Shown: positions 1 through 6,454 of the stretch, piece by piece
How the letters are laid out: each line of letters begins with the position of its first letter
Numbering within the stretch: position 1 is the first letter of the stretch
Source of the DNA: CAYGVT01 sp964353355
Lineage (GTDB): Archaea; Thermoplasmatota; DTKX01; GCA-020343715
Direction of reading: 5' to 3'
Length of the DNA: 17,414 bases
Assembly: GCA_964353355.1 (NCBI GenBank)
Contig: CAYGVT010000061.1
Location: 1 to 17,414 of the forward strand
Translations under genes and position numbers: made by a program
Notes under the pieces: model-generated
Database searches by the model: none
Told to the model about the DNA's origin: nothing
The model's input: the letters and a program-made list of their open reading frames with translations, nothing else

Positions 1-2
1 TC

Positions 3-86
3 AAGGAATACAACTCAGAGATATTCATGCGGGACATCATCCTCACCAAACGAGATCTCAAGCTCCTCGGAATGGAATCCCCCTAG
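3..86 (+). CDS. C-terminal end of an unidentified protein (partial)
   Basis: The reading frame is open from the window edge and stops at TAG 84-86, leaving 27 residues ending in LLGMESP. The frame is rich in charged and aliphatic residues (DIILTKRDLKLLGM), consistent with the end of a real soluble protein, and it points the same way as the next operon. The other two plus-strand frames stay open past this point without coding character. No family can be recognised from so short a piece. It is separated from the next gene by 284 bases and a candidate promoter, so it is probably not in the same transcription unit. Confidence 0.5.
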   Translation, partial: KEYNSEIFMRDIILTKRDLKLLGMESP

Positions 87-131
87 CCGGATGGGGGTTT
101 GGGGGTCCTCTGGGACGAATCCAGACTTTTT
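79..131 (+). terminator. possible transcription end of the upstream partial gene
   Basis: A C5 run (79-83) overlapping the stop codon can pair with a G5 run (93-97) across a 9-nt loop, and a T5 tract follows at 127-131. Archaeal RNA polymerase stops mainly at oligo-T tracts, so the T tract is the more meaningful element. The hairpin is weak evidence. Confidence 0.25.
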
Positions 132-370
132 ACACACTGCCCCTCACAGGGGACGGGGCGTCGATCGGGGCAAGGCCCGTCGGGGCGCGAGCGCGGTGGG
201 GGGGCGACATGCGCCCGCGGCCGCCGTTTCTCGTCCGAACCAAATCATCCCATAACACTTAAATCCAAGACGACATTATCAACGCGGCACCAGTCCATGC
301 CTGCGGCGCAGGTGTCGGTAGGCCGACCGGCCGGGGGATGGCTCGGGGCATCAAAAGGAAGGACACGCAA
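87..370 (+). promoter_or_regulatory. intergenic region with candidate TATA box for the SPFH operon
   Basis: I see no convincing gene in these 284 bases: the short open frames have no codon-usage support. An AT-rich island at about 241-285 stands out from the GC-rich surroundings and contains a TATA-like element (CACTTAAATCC, about 256-266). A start of transcription near 288-292 would give a leader of about 80 nt. The first gene has a good ribosome binding site, AGGAAGGA at 356-363, 7 nt before ATG 371; this decides against the in-frame ATG at 338, which has no properly spaced site. Confidence 0.4.
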
Positions 371-907
371 ATGACCGACATCAGGAGGTCAGTCGAGGAG
401 GACCGCGGGCTCATCAAGAAGATCCAGTCGGTCATCCCCGGGTACGCAGGCTACAGGCGCCGCGAGGACATCAGGCAGGCGGACTCGCAACTGCGCACGC
501 AGATGGCGGACCGCCTGCGCGACGTGAAGGGCGCGCTCGAGGAGTCCCGCCGCGCCATGGTCGAGAACATGGTCACGGAGGGCATAGACACCATCGGGGG
601 GCTCATCAACAAGACGATGGCCCTCGAGGGCCGCGTAAGGCACGCGGAGCAGGGCTACTCCGGCTTCTCCGCGGCCATCCGCATCGAGGAGAACGAGCTC
701 AACCGCCTCTACGAGTACGACTACGCGATGGTGGCCAGCATACAGGACCTGATGCGCCTCGCATCCGAGCTCAAGGTCGCCGTGGACGCGGCGGACGCCC
801 CCCGCACGAAGGGCAGCGTGGACGCCATAAAGGCGAACATCACCAACTTCACGCGCGCGTTCGAGGAGCGCATCCCGCGCATCGCTGGCATCTACAACAT
901 GGGGTGA
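371..907 (+). CDS. helical coiled-coil protein, first gene of SPFH/zinc-ribbon operon
   Basis: 178 residues, with no signal peptide, membrane segment or cysteine cluster. The sequence is almost entirely predicted helix with heptad-like spacing of L/I/V/A, and it carries a distinctive early motif, IPGYAGYRRRED (residues about 22-33) followed by QADSQLR, then a helical hairpin-like body and a C-terminal helix ending in PRIAGIYNMG. I recall similar uncharacterised proteins with this IPGYxGYxxRExxR motif beside SPFH genes in other prokaryotes, but I cannot name a family. The next gene starts 5 nt after the stop, so the two are very likely co-translated. By position it could act as a scaffold or partner of the SPFH protein, in the way PspA pairs with YdjI in Bacillus, but I see no sequence similarity to PspA. 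The start at ATG 371 is chosen for its ribosome binding site; ATG 338 would add 11 residues. Confidence 0.85.
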   Translation: MTDIRRSVEEDRGLIKKIQSVIPGYAGYRRREDIRQADSQLRTQMADRLRDVKGALEESRRAMVENMVTEGIDTIGGLINKTMALEGRVRHAEQGYSGFSAAIRIEENELNRLYEYDYAMVASIQDLMRLASELKVAVDAADAPRTKGSVDAIKANITNFTRAFEERIPRIAGIYNMG

Positions 908-912
908 GATGA

Positions 913-2037
913 ATGAGCCTCATCGGTGCTACGACAATGGACTGGCCGGACCAGTACAAGCGCGGCGTCATCATGTGGAAGGTGCCGCGGAACATCAAGA
1001 TGAACGACAACATCGTCGTGCGCGAGGACGAGTTCGCCGTGTTCTACCGCGACGGCAAGGCCCTCATGTACATCGACAAGCCCGACAGGTACGCGCTCAC
1101 GTCGCAGAACGCGCCCGTCATCGGCAAGCTCATACAGGCCCTCACGGGCGTCAAGCAGTGGGCCGAGGTCTACTACCTGCAGCGCAAGCCCTTCGACGTG
1201 AAGTTCGGCTCGAAGCAGCCCTACCAGTTCCGCGACAAGGACTTCGGCATCGTCAACCTCCGCCTGTTCGGCGAGGGCCGCTACCGCGTCACCATCCCCG
1301 AGAACTTCATCAACGAGTTCGTCGGCACGCTCAACTTCCAGACCGCGGACGAGATCAACTCGCGCATCCAGGAGCAGATAGTGCTCCTGACCTACGACGT
1401 GCTCGGCGACCTCAAGAACAAGGGCACGGGCGTCACCGACCTCGCGTCCCAGCTCACGACCATCGAGCAGTTCGTGCTCGAGCGCGCCAAGGACCACTTC
1501 GAGCTCTACGGCATAGAGCTCCAGAAGCTCTCAGGCCTCTACGTAAGCATGCCAGAGGAGGTCCAGAAGGCGGTCGACCAGCGGTCCAGCATGCAGGTGC
1601 TGGGCGCCGACTACATGACCTACCAGACCGGGAAGGCCATGCGCGAGGCCGCCGCGAACCCCTCCGGCGGAGGGGCCGCAGGCACGGGCGTCGGCCTCGG
1701 CGCGGGCATGGGCATGGGGTACATGATGATGGACACCATGAACCGCCAGCGCGCGGGCCCCCCCGGGGCGCCCGGTGCGCCGCCCGGGCCCGCGGCGGGC
1801 CAGACGCCGTGCACGGCGTGCGGCGTGATGATAGCGGCCGGGTCCAAGTTCTGCCCCCACTGCGGCGCGACGCAGGCGACCGCGAAGCCATGCGCGGGCT
1901 GCGGACAGCCCGTGGCGCCGGGCGTGCAGTTCTGCCCCAACTGCGGCGCGAAGCAGGGGACGGTGAAGTGCCCGTCCTGCGGCAAGGACGTGCAGGCGGG
2001 CAAGTTCTGTCCACAGTGCGGCGGCAAGCTCGGGTGA
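913..2037 (+). CDS. SPFH/band-7 domain protein with three C-terminal zinc ribbons (YdjI-like)
   Basis: 374 residues. The N-terminal two thirds (about 15-245) match the SPFH/band-7 subgroup typified by B. subtilis YdjI, often mis-named virion core protein: IMWKVPRNIKMNDNIVVRE, then EFAVFYRDGKA, DKPDRYALTSQN and the helical PEEVQKAVDQR region. A Gly/Pro/Met-rich linker (about 248-298) follows. The C-terminus has three tandem zinc ribbons, each CxxCG...FCPxCG, beginning at Cys300, Cys327 and Cys353. SPFH proteins form membrane-associated oligomeric assemblies; this one has no clear transmembrane helix, so it would need a partner for membrane docking, possibly the zinc-ribbon membrane proteins encoded downstream. 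The start is ATG 913, with GGTGAG overlapping the stop of the preceding gene. The family assignment is confident; the role in membrane stress or organisation is inferred from the bacterial relative. Confidence 0.93.
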   Translation: MSLIGATTMDWPDQYKRGVIMWKVPRNIKMNDNIVVREDEFAVFYRDGKALMYIDKPDRYALTSQNAPVIGKLIQALTGVKQWAEVYYLQRKPFDVKFGSKQPYQFRDKDFGIVNLRLFGEGRYRVTIPENFINEFVGTLNFQTADEINSRIQEQIVLLTYDVLGDLKNKGTGVTDLASQLTTIEQFVLERAKDHFELYGIELQKLSGLYVSMPEEVQKAVDQRSSMQVLGADYMTYQTGKAMREAAANPSGGGAAGTGVGLGAGMGMGYMMMDTMNRQRAGPPGAPGAPPGPAAGQTPCTACGVMIAAGSKFCPHCGATQATAKPCAGCGQPVAPGVQFCPNCGAKQGTVKCPSCGKDVQAGKFCPQCGGKLG

Positions 2038-2120
2038 GCACCCGGGAGGGCCGGGGGTCGCCCCGGTCCCCTCGTTGACGGTCACGACCATCGGCAGGGA
2101 TTCGGAAGGGAGGGAAGCTA

Positions 2121-2864
2121 GTGGCGACCATAAAGTGCCCCAAGTGCGGCGCGCCCAACGAGCTCGACGTCGGGAAGAAGCTCCTGAGATGCGCCTTCTG
2201 CAACTCGGAGAGCTACATCGACAAGTCGGGCGCGGCTTTCGTCTACGTGCTGCCGTACCAGATGGACGACGCGGGCGCGACCGGCGTGTTCCGCCGCTGG
2301 ACGGCCGCATCCGACAAGGCCAAGGACCTCGAGGGGACGCACCGGGTCGTCGAGATGAAGCGGCAGTACTTCCCCGTGTTCCTGTTCAGGCGCGACACGG
2401 ACAAGGGCGAGCAGGTGTACGTCGAGCCCGCCAAGTCGACCACGCTCCCCGGCCTCCACAGGCTCAAGGTCCCGGCCGGCGACCTCAAGGTGTTCGACCG
2501 CACCTTCGACTACGGCAAATCCGAGATATCGCAGCCCGATATCGACATGCAATCCTACCTGGCCCGCCTGCCCGGGACGGCCAAGGAGCAGGCGATGGTC
2601 TTCTTCCCGCTGTTCACCATGAAGTACTCGTACGGCGGCAGCAACTACGACGCGGTCATCGACGGCTCGACCGGCGAGGTCTTCTCCTCCAGCTGGCCCC
2701 CGCGCGCGGCGGGCGCCTACATCGGCGCGGCCGCGGTCGGTTTCATCGTGTGCACCGCGGAGGGGTTCATCATCCCCTTCAACGTGCTCATGGGCGTGGT
2801 CGCGCTCGCGGTGACGTTCCCGGCGCTGGTGCTCCTCTTCCACAAGGTCGCGAAGGAGAGGTGA
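2121..2864 (+). CDS. zinc-ribbon membrane protein A of SPFH operon
   Basis: 247 residues, using a GTG start supported by GGGAGGG at 2108-2114 with a 6-nt spacer. The N-terminus is a zinc ribbon with Cys6, Cys9, Cys24 and Cys27 (IKCPKCG ... RCAFCN). The middle (about 40-190) is a conserved soluble region with YFPVFLFRR and VFFPLFTMKYSY followed by an IDGSTGEV turn. The C-terminus (about 196-241) has two hydrophobic segments, AYIGAAAVGFIVC and LMGVVALAVTFPALVLLF, likely a membrane hairpin, then a basic tail. The next gene begins 4 nt after the stop. It is related to the two following genes by the zinc ribbon and the repeated (Y/F)xPxx(W/F)xxR motif. It resembles the general layout of B. subtilis YdjG (zinc ribbon plus membrane segments). 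Function unknown; a membrane anchor for the SPFH protein is a plausible inference. Confidence 0.87.
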   Translation: MATIKCPKCGAPNELDVGKKLLRCAFCNSESYIDKSGAAFVYVLPYQMDDAGATGVFRRWTAASDKAKDLEGTHRVVEMKRQYFPVFLFRRDTDKGEQVYVEPAKSTTLPGLHRLKVPAGDLKVFDRTFDYGKSEISQPDIDMQSYLARLPGTAKEQAMVFFPLFTMKYSYGGSNYDAVIDGSTGEVFSSSWPPRAAGAYIGAAAVGFIVCTAEGFIIPFNVLMGVVALAVTFPALVLLFHKVAKER

Positions 2865-2868
2865 GCCC

Positions 2869-3876
2869 ATGACCGACGGCATCACGCTAAGCATGTCCTG
2901 CCCGCAGTGCGGTGGCGCGCTCACGACCGCGGAGGGCGAGAAGTCCGCGAACTGCCCCTACTGCAAGTCGCTCCTCTACCTCGGGGGCGACCAGGGCGTC
3001 TACACGACCATGTTCAAGAACAGCCTCGACGACGTGCGCGCGAGGACGACGCTCACGGGCTGGTTCACCAAGGGCCTCAAGGCGCGCGACCTGCCGCAGA
3101 AGGCCCAGGTGACGGAGGTCTTCCCCATCTACGTGCCCTTCTGGCGCCTGCGCGCCCGCGCGGCGGGCTGGGTGTGCGGCTACCGCGTCGAGCACTACAC
3201 GGACAAGAACGGCAACAGGCACGAGAAGAAGGTCCCGATGGAGGAGATGGTGTTCCGCGACCTCGAGTGGTCGCAGATAGCCTGCGACCCTGGCGACATC
3301 GGCGTGACCCGGCTCCCGGGGCTTGCGGGCGAGGTCACGGGCCACGACTCGGGCGCCATCCCGACCTTCGAGCCCACGACCTCGGTCGACGACGCGCGCC
3401 GCACGGGGGTCGAGGCCCTGCGGGGACAGGCCGTGGCGTCCGCGGGGGTCCCCAACATCACGTTCCAGAAGATGCACATCATACCGAGGTACCTGGCCAT
3501 CACCTACTACCCCATTTGGGTGTGCAGGTACACCTATGCGGACCGCACCTACTTCGCCACGCTCGACGGCGTGAACGGCCGCAGCCTCTCGGGCCGCGCG
3601 CCGGGCGACCCGCTCTACCAGGCCCTCATAGGCGTGGGCGGCGCGGCGGGCGGCGGGGCCCTCACGGGCGTTAGCGCCGCCGGCCTCGTCACGGGCTGGG
3701 GCGAGGCGGCCATCGTGGGCGTCATTATCGGCATCGTCGTTTTCGCCGCGGGCTTCATGTTCTTCCGCCACGGCTCCGAGGTGACGGAGGGCGAAATCGC
3801 GGCCGGCTACAAGAAGGGGCTCCAGGACCTCAAGAACATGGGCGCTAGCGTCGGCCAGATGGCCGTGAGGAGGTGA
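2869..3876 (+). CDS. zinc-ribbon membrane protein B of SPFH operon
   Basis: 335 residues from ATG 2869; the ribosome binding site GGAGAGGTGA overlaps the previous stop. Zinc ribbon with Cys11, Cys14, Cys29 and Cys32 (MSCPQCGG ... NCPYCKS). The soluble core contains the hallmark PIYVPFWRLRARAAGW (about 87-102) and later ITYYPIWVCRYTYADRTYF followed by LDGVNGRS, the same two landmarks seen in the preceding gene. A Gly/Ala-rich stretch and two hydrophobic segments (about 251-275 and 278-302, GVIIGIVVFAAGFMFF) suggest a C-terminal membrane hairpin, then a roughly 30-residue amphipathic tail rich in Lys and Leu (AAGYKKGLQDLKNMG). It is the longest member of the paralogous triplet and closest in length and layout to YdjG-type proteins. 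Function is not established. Confidence 0.88.
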   Translation: MTDGITLSMSCPQCGGALTTAEGEKSANCPYCKSLLYLGGDQGVYTTMFKNSLDDVRARTTLTGWFTKGLKARDLPQKAQVTEVFPIYVPFWRLRARAAGWVCGYRVEHYTDKNGNRHEKKVPMEEMVFRDLEWSQIACDPGDIGVTRLPGLAGEVTGHDSGAIPTFEPTTSVDDARRTGVEALRGQAVASAGVPNITFQKMHIIPRYLAITYYPIWVCRYTYADRTYFATLDGVNGRSLSGRAPGDPLYQALIGVGGAAGGGALTGVSAAGLVTGWGEAAIVGVIIGIVVFAAGFMFFRHGSEVTEGEIAAGYKKGLQDLKNMGASVGQMAVRR

Positions 3877-3880
3877 GGCG

Positions 3881-4474
3881 ATGCCAGTGAGGGTCATATT
3901 GGTGAAGTGCACCCAGTGCGGCGCGCCCGTGCAGGGCGACCACGCTGACCGCGTCTACGTCTGCGGGAGCTGCGGCACGGCGCACACGCGCGACGACTCG
4001 GGCGCCAAGCCGCTCAAGTACGAGATAGCCTCCCCCAACCCGGCCGCGATCGCGCAGGGCGAGCCCGTCTACCTGCCCGTCTGGCGGCTGGACTCCGAGG
4101 TCACCATCAACCGCGCCCGGTCCGAGGGCGGATTCCTCAACAAGCTCTTCGGCAAGGACTGGAAGGGCGGACGCATGATGGTCTTCGTGCCCGCGATCGA
4201 GTGGGACCCCAAGTCGTTCAAGTACTGGGCCCAGACCCTGACGACCAAGCCCCCGCAGTACACGCTCGCGCAGGGCTTCGGCAACCACAAGCGCATGGCC
4301 CTGGCCATCTCGGAGGAGGGGGCGATGCAGCTCGCGGACTTCCTCGTCTTGACCTTCGAGGCCGAGCAGCCGGGCGTGCTTCAGGACATCGACTACACGG
4401 TCAAGGTCCACGGCACGCAGCTCGTCTACCTGCCCTTCCTGCAGACCCAGGCCGGCTTCACCATCGCGCTGTGA
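3881..4474 (+). CDS. soluble zinc-ribbon protein C of SPFH operon
   Basis: 197 residues, ATG 3881 preceded by the strong site GAGGAGGTGA that overlaps the stop of the previous gene. The zinc ribbon is Cys10, Cys13, Cys28 and Cys31 (VKCTQCGA ... YVCGSCGTAH). The landmark PVYLPVWRLDSEV (about 66-78) matches the PxYxPxWRL motif of the preceding protein, and the C-terminal QLVYLPFLQTQAGF corresponds to the second landmark. Unlike its two neighbours it ends right there, at residue 197, with no membrane segment, so it looks like a soluble paralogue or a natural truncation of the same fold. It is the last gene of the operon; the following 105 bases hold a GC hairpin and a convergent gene. Confidence 0.86.
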   Translation: MPVRVILVKCTQCGAPVQGDHADRVYVCGSCGTAHTRDDSGAKPLKYEIASPNPAAIAQGEPVYLPVWRLDSEVTINRARSEGGFLNKLFGKDWKGGRMMVFVPAIEWDPKSFKYWAQTLTTKPPQYTLAQGFGNHKRMALAISEEGAMQLADFLVLTFEAEQPGVLQDIDYTVKVHGTQLVYLPFLQTQAGFTIAL

Positions 4475-4482
4475 CGGTGGGT

Positions 4483-4502
4483 GCGGGGTCCCCCGACCCC
4501 GC
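4483..4502 (+). terminator. GC hairpin between convergent genes
   Basis: Perfect 8-bp inverted repeat GCGGGGTC / GACCCCGC with a 4-nt CCCC loop, 8 bases after the last stop codon of the SPFH operon and before the end of the convergent small gene. No T tract follows, so it may protect the 3' end or pause the polymerase rather than terminate in the archaeal manner. Confidence 0.35.
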
Positions 4503-4579
4503 GGCCCGGCCGTCGCGAAGGGCGGGGAAGGGGTCCTCGCCATGGCTGGAACCCTTTGGCTGTGACGCGAGGCCCCCTC

Positions 4580-4765
4580 TCAGATGAGCGAGATCCACGT
4601 CACGACGGAGTCGTCCTCCACAGACCGCTGGTAGAGCTCCGCGTCCTCCTCGTGGACCTCGAGCCGTCCGTGGCATCCAGGCACGAGGCAGCGGCACCCG
4701 AGGTTCTGCACCTGCACCGCACTGCAGGTGTCGCAGACCATCCTCGGTATGAACCTTCGCTCCAT
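4580..4765 (-). CDS. small cysteine-rich (zinc-binding) protein
   Basis: 61 residues on the minus strand, starting MERRFIPRMVCDTC. Cysteines fall at 11, 14, 24, 26 and 31 with His32, i.e. CxxC followed by GCRCLVPGCH, a plausible zinc knuckle; the rest is acidic (EVHEEDAELYQR) and ends in VVTWISLI. The frame remains open further upstream, but the chosen ATG has a GGGGAG site about 7 nt before it, and an AT-rich archaeal promoter lies just upstream, so a longer start would fall inside the promoter. It is convergent with the SPFH operon and divergent from rpl44e. I do not recognise the family. It could be a small nucleic-acid-binding or metal-binding protein. Confidence 0.7.
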   Translation of the reverse strand: MERRFIPRMVCDTCSAVQVQNLGCRCLVPGCHGRLEVHEEDAELYQRSVEDDSVVTWISLI

Positions 4766-4782
4766 GCGCCGCTCCCCGGTTA

Positions 4783-4813
4783 CACATAATATCCTATGGT
4801 CGCATATTAATAA
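4783..4813 (-). promoter_or_regulatory. archaeal promoter for the small cysteine-rich gene
   Basis: Reading the minus strand, TTATTAATATG (4813-4803) is a good TATA box centred near 4808, predicting a start near 4782 and a leader of about 16 nt with room for the GGGGAG site. A second AT element, GGATATTATG (4794-4785), is centred near 4789, about 24 nt from the ATG, and could drive a leaderless transcript. Either can serve; the first fits the ribosome binding site better. Confidence 0.6.
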
Positions 4814-4918
4814 CCTTCGCAGGGGTGCCCTGGACGACGCCGCGACCGGTGGTCCCGCAGGGCGGACGGACCGAGCCAGCATCCCCGTTGCGCGGGCAGA
4901 TGCGCTCGGGGGCCGCGC

Positions 4919-4933
4919 AAGCTTTTATATAGG
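4919..4933 (+). promoter_or_regulatory. TATA box of the rpl44e translation operon
   Basis: AAGCTTTTATATAGG is a textbook archaeal BRE/TATA element in otherwise GC-rich sequence. Its centre near 4927 predicts a transcription start around 4951-4953 and a leader of about 25 nt before ATG 4978. It is the only clear promoter upstream of the five co-directional genes to 7225. Confidence 0.75.
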
Positions 4934-4957
4934 CCTAGCCATTACCGTTGCTCGCGA

Positions 4958-4970
4958 CCCCCCAGGGGGG
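4958..4970 (+). repeat. C6-A-G6 inverted repeat in the rpl44e leader
   Basis: CCCCCCAGGGGGG is a perfect inverted repeat around one A. The G run (4965-4970) is also the only candidate ribosome binding region, 7 nt before ATG 4978, so pairing of the two arms could mask it. A one-base loop is too tight, so any real hairpin would open to at least 3 loop bases. Confidence 0.4.
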
Positions 4971-4977
4971 ACCATCT

Positions 4978-5259
4978 ATGAAGTGGCCCAGGAACGTCAA
5001 GAGGTACTGCCCCACGTGCAAGAAGCACACCCTCCACGCCGTCGAGAAGATGAAGAAGAAGAAGGCGTCGGAGCTCAAGAAGGGCCAGAGGCGGTTCCGC
5101 AGGGTCACCGCCGGCTACGGCGGCTTCCCACGCCCCAAGTTCGAGGGGCGCGAGAAGCCCACCAAGCGCGTGGGACTGCGCATGCGGTGCAAGGTGTGCG
5201 GCAAGGCGCACCAGCCCCCAGGGTTCCGCACCAAGAAGTTCGAGCTCACGGAGGAGTGA
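4978..5259 (+). CDS. rpl44e: large ribosomal subunit protein eL42 (L44e)
   Basis: 93 residues, the usual length of archaeal L44e. It starts MKWPRNVKRYCPTCKKHT and carries the zinc-binding pairs Cys11/Cys14 and Cys71/Cys74 (RCKVCGKAH), the basic central KKKKASELKKGQRRF, and the PPGFRTKKFEL end. It is a component of the 50S E-site region. Three upstream in-frame residues sets to ATG 4948 exist but are rejected because that ATG lies at or before the expected transcription start and the family begins with MK. It is the first gene of a compact operon with rps27e, aIF2-alpha, nop10 and a PAC2 gene, an order widely conserved in Euryarchaeota. Confidence 0.97.
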   Translation: MKWPRNVKRYCPTCKKHTLHAVEKMKKKKASELKKGQRRFRRVTAGYGGFPRPKFEGREKPTKRVGLRMRCKVCGKAHQPPGFRTKKFELTEE

Positions 5260-5264
5260 GCCCA

Positions 5265-5462
5265 ATGGCACAGGGCGAGACGACCGAGGGCGGACCGCGC
5301 AGTGGCTTCATCAAGGTCAAGTGCGCGGACTGCGGCAACGAGCAGATCATGTTCTGGCGCACCAACACGACAGTCAACTGCCAGGTGTGCGGCGGCACCC
5401 TCGCCACCCCCACCGGCGGCAAGGCCCACCTCAAGGGCGAGCTCGTCGGGGTGCTTCAGTAA
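5265..5462 (+). CDS. rps27e: small ribosomal subunit protein eS27 (S27e)
   Basis: 65 residues with a C4 zinc ribbon, Cys20, Cys23, Cys39 and Cys42 (VKCADCGNEQIMFW ... NCQVCGG), followed by TLATPTGGKA and the ELVGVL end typical of S27e. It belongs to the 30S subunit. The start ATG 5265 is 5 nt after the rpl44e stop; no other start fits the family length. Its TAA stop overlaps the ATG of the aIF2-alpha gene (TAATG), which indicates translational coupling. The first 13 residues (polar, GETTEGG) are a slightly longer lead-in than the minimal family core. Confidence 0.97.
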   Translation: MAQGETTEGGPRSGFIKVKCADCGNEQIMFWRTNTTVNCQVCGGTLATPTGGKAHLKGELVGVLQ

Positions 5463-6250
5463 TGGGGCGCGAGATAGGCTTCCCCGAGGAGGGGGAGCTG
5501 GTCGTCGGCACGGTCAAGAAGGTCGAGAACTTCGGGGCCTTCGTGAAGCTCGAGGAGTACGAGGGCAAGGAGGGCTTCATCCACGTGGCCGAGGTTGCCG
5601 CGGGGTGGGTCAAGTACATCCGCGACTACGTGCGCGAGGGCCAGAAGATAGTCGCCAAGGTGCTCCGGGTCGACCCCAAGAAGGGCCACATCGACCTGTC
5701 GCTCAAGAGCGTCAACGAGCACCAGAGGCGCGAGAAGATACAGCACTGGAAGAACGAGCAGCGGGCGCAGAAGCTGTTCGAGCTCGTGGCCGAGCGGATG
5801 GGGCTCACCGCCGATTTGGCGTGGGAGCAGTTCGGCAACCGGCTCGTCGACACCTTCGGCGCGATGTACGTCGCGCTCGAGACCGCGTCGACCGTGCCGG
5901 AGTCGCTCGCGGCCGAGGGCTTCGAGGGCCCCTGGGTGGACAAGTTCGTCGAGATAGCCAAGGAGAACATCGTCCCGCCCCATGTGGAGATCAGGGGCAC
6001 TTTCAAGCTCGGATGCGGCGGGCCCAGGGGCGTCCACATCATCCGGGAGGCGCTCATGCTCGCCGACCACGTCAAGGACCCCAGCGTCGCCATCACCGTC
6101 CAGTACCTCGGCGCGCCTCGGTACACCATCTTCGTCAAGGCCCCCGACTACAAGATGGCCGAGCAGGAGCTCGCGCTCGCGCAGGAGCGCGTGCTCGGCC
6201 ACATCAAGGCGAACGGGGGCGAGGGCAGCCTCCATAGGCAGGAGGCATGA
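5462..6250 (+). CDS. eif2a: translation initiation factor aIF2 subunit alpha
   Basis: 262 residues, normal for the family. The N-terminal S1/OB domain (about 11-85) reads GELVVGTVKKVENFGAFVKL, then EGFIHVAEVA and GHIDLSLKSVNEHQRREK, the signature that leads into the helical domain (about 86-170); the C-terminal alpha/beta domain includes GGPRGVHIIREAL and YTIFVKAPDYKMAEQ. It forms the aIF2 heterotrimer that brings initiator tRNA to the 30S subunit. ATG 5462 overlaps the S27e stop. The segment equivalent to the eukaryotic phosphorylated Ser51 loop has no Ser (VAAGWVKYIRDYV), as is common in archaea. Confidence 0.97.
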   Translation: MGREIGFPEEGELVVGTVKKVENFGAFVKLEEYEGKEGFIHVAEVAAGWVKYIRDYVREGQKIVAKVLRVDPKKGHIDLSLKSVNEHQRREKIQHWKNEQRAQKLFELVAERMGLTADLAWEQFGNRLVDTFGAMYVALETASTVPESLAAEGFEGPWVDKFVEIAKENIVPPHVEIRGTFKLGCGGPRGVHIIREALMLADHVKDPSVAITVQYLGAPRYTIFVKAPDYKMAEQELALAQERVLGHIKANGGEGSLHRQEA

Positions 6251-6254
6251 GCCC

Positions 6255-6449
6255 ATGGCGCTGCTCAGGTGCCGCGCGTGCGGCCGCTACACCCTCAAGC
6301 CGCAGTGCCCCGGGTGCGGCGCGACGACGGACCGGCCGGGACCGGCCCGGTACTCGCCCGAGGACCGGTACGGTACCTACCGGCGCGCGCTCAAGCGCGC
6401 GTCGGCGCGCGAGCAGGGGACATCCGCGGGCGAGCGAGAGGGGGCGTGA
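6255..6449 (+). CDS. nop10: H/ACA ribonucleoprotein component Nop10
   Basis: 64 residues. An N-terminal zinc ribbon with Cys6, Cys9, Cys18 and Cys21 (LLRCRACGRYTL ... QCPGCG) is followed by the family's PARYSPEDRYGTYRR motif. Nop10 binds the pseudouridine synthase Cbf5 in H/ACA guide RNPs that modify rRNA. The start is 4 nt after the aIF2-alpha stop. The C-terminal tail (KRASAREQGTSAGEREG) is a little longer and more polar than the minimal family and is likely disordered. Confidence 0.96.
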   Translation: MALLRCRACGRYTLKPQCPGCGATTDRPGPARYSPEDRYGTYRRALKRASAREQGTSAGEREGA

Positions 6450-6454
6450 CCACC

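Noticed and set aside
87..370. tRNA or other structured RNA gene
   Set aside because: I looked for a cloverleaf with TTCGA-type T-loop and acceptor pairing and found none; I also saw no tRNA or rRNA elsewhere in the window.
99..374. 91-codon plus-strand frame in the first intergenic region
   Set aside because: Low-complexity Arg/Gly/Ser composition with no ribosome binding site, spanning the AT-rich promoter and overlapping the next gene's start.
909..2078. 389-codon plus-strand frame overlapping the SPFH gene
   Set aside because: Arg/His/Gln-rich shadow in another frame of the SPFH gene, which has recognisable motifs and zinc ribbons.
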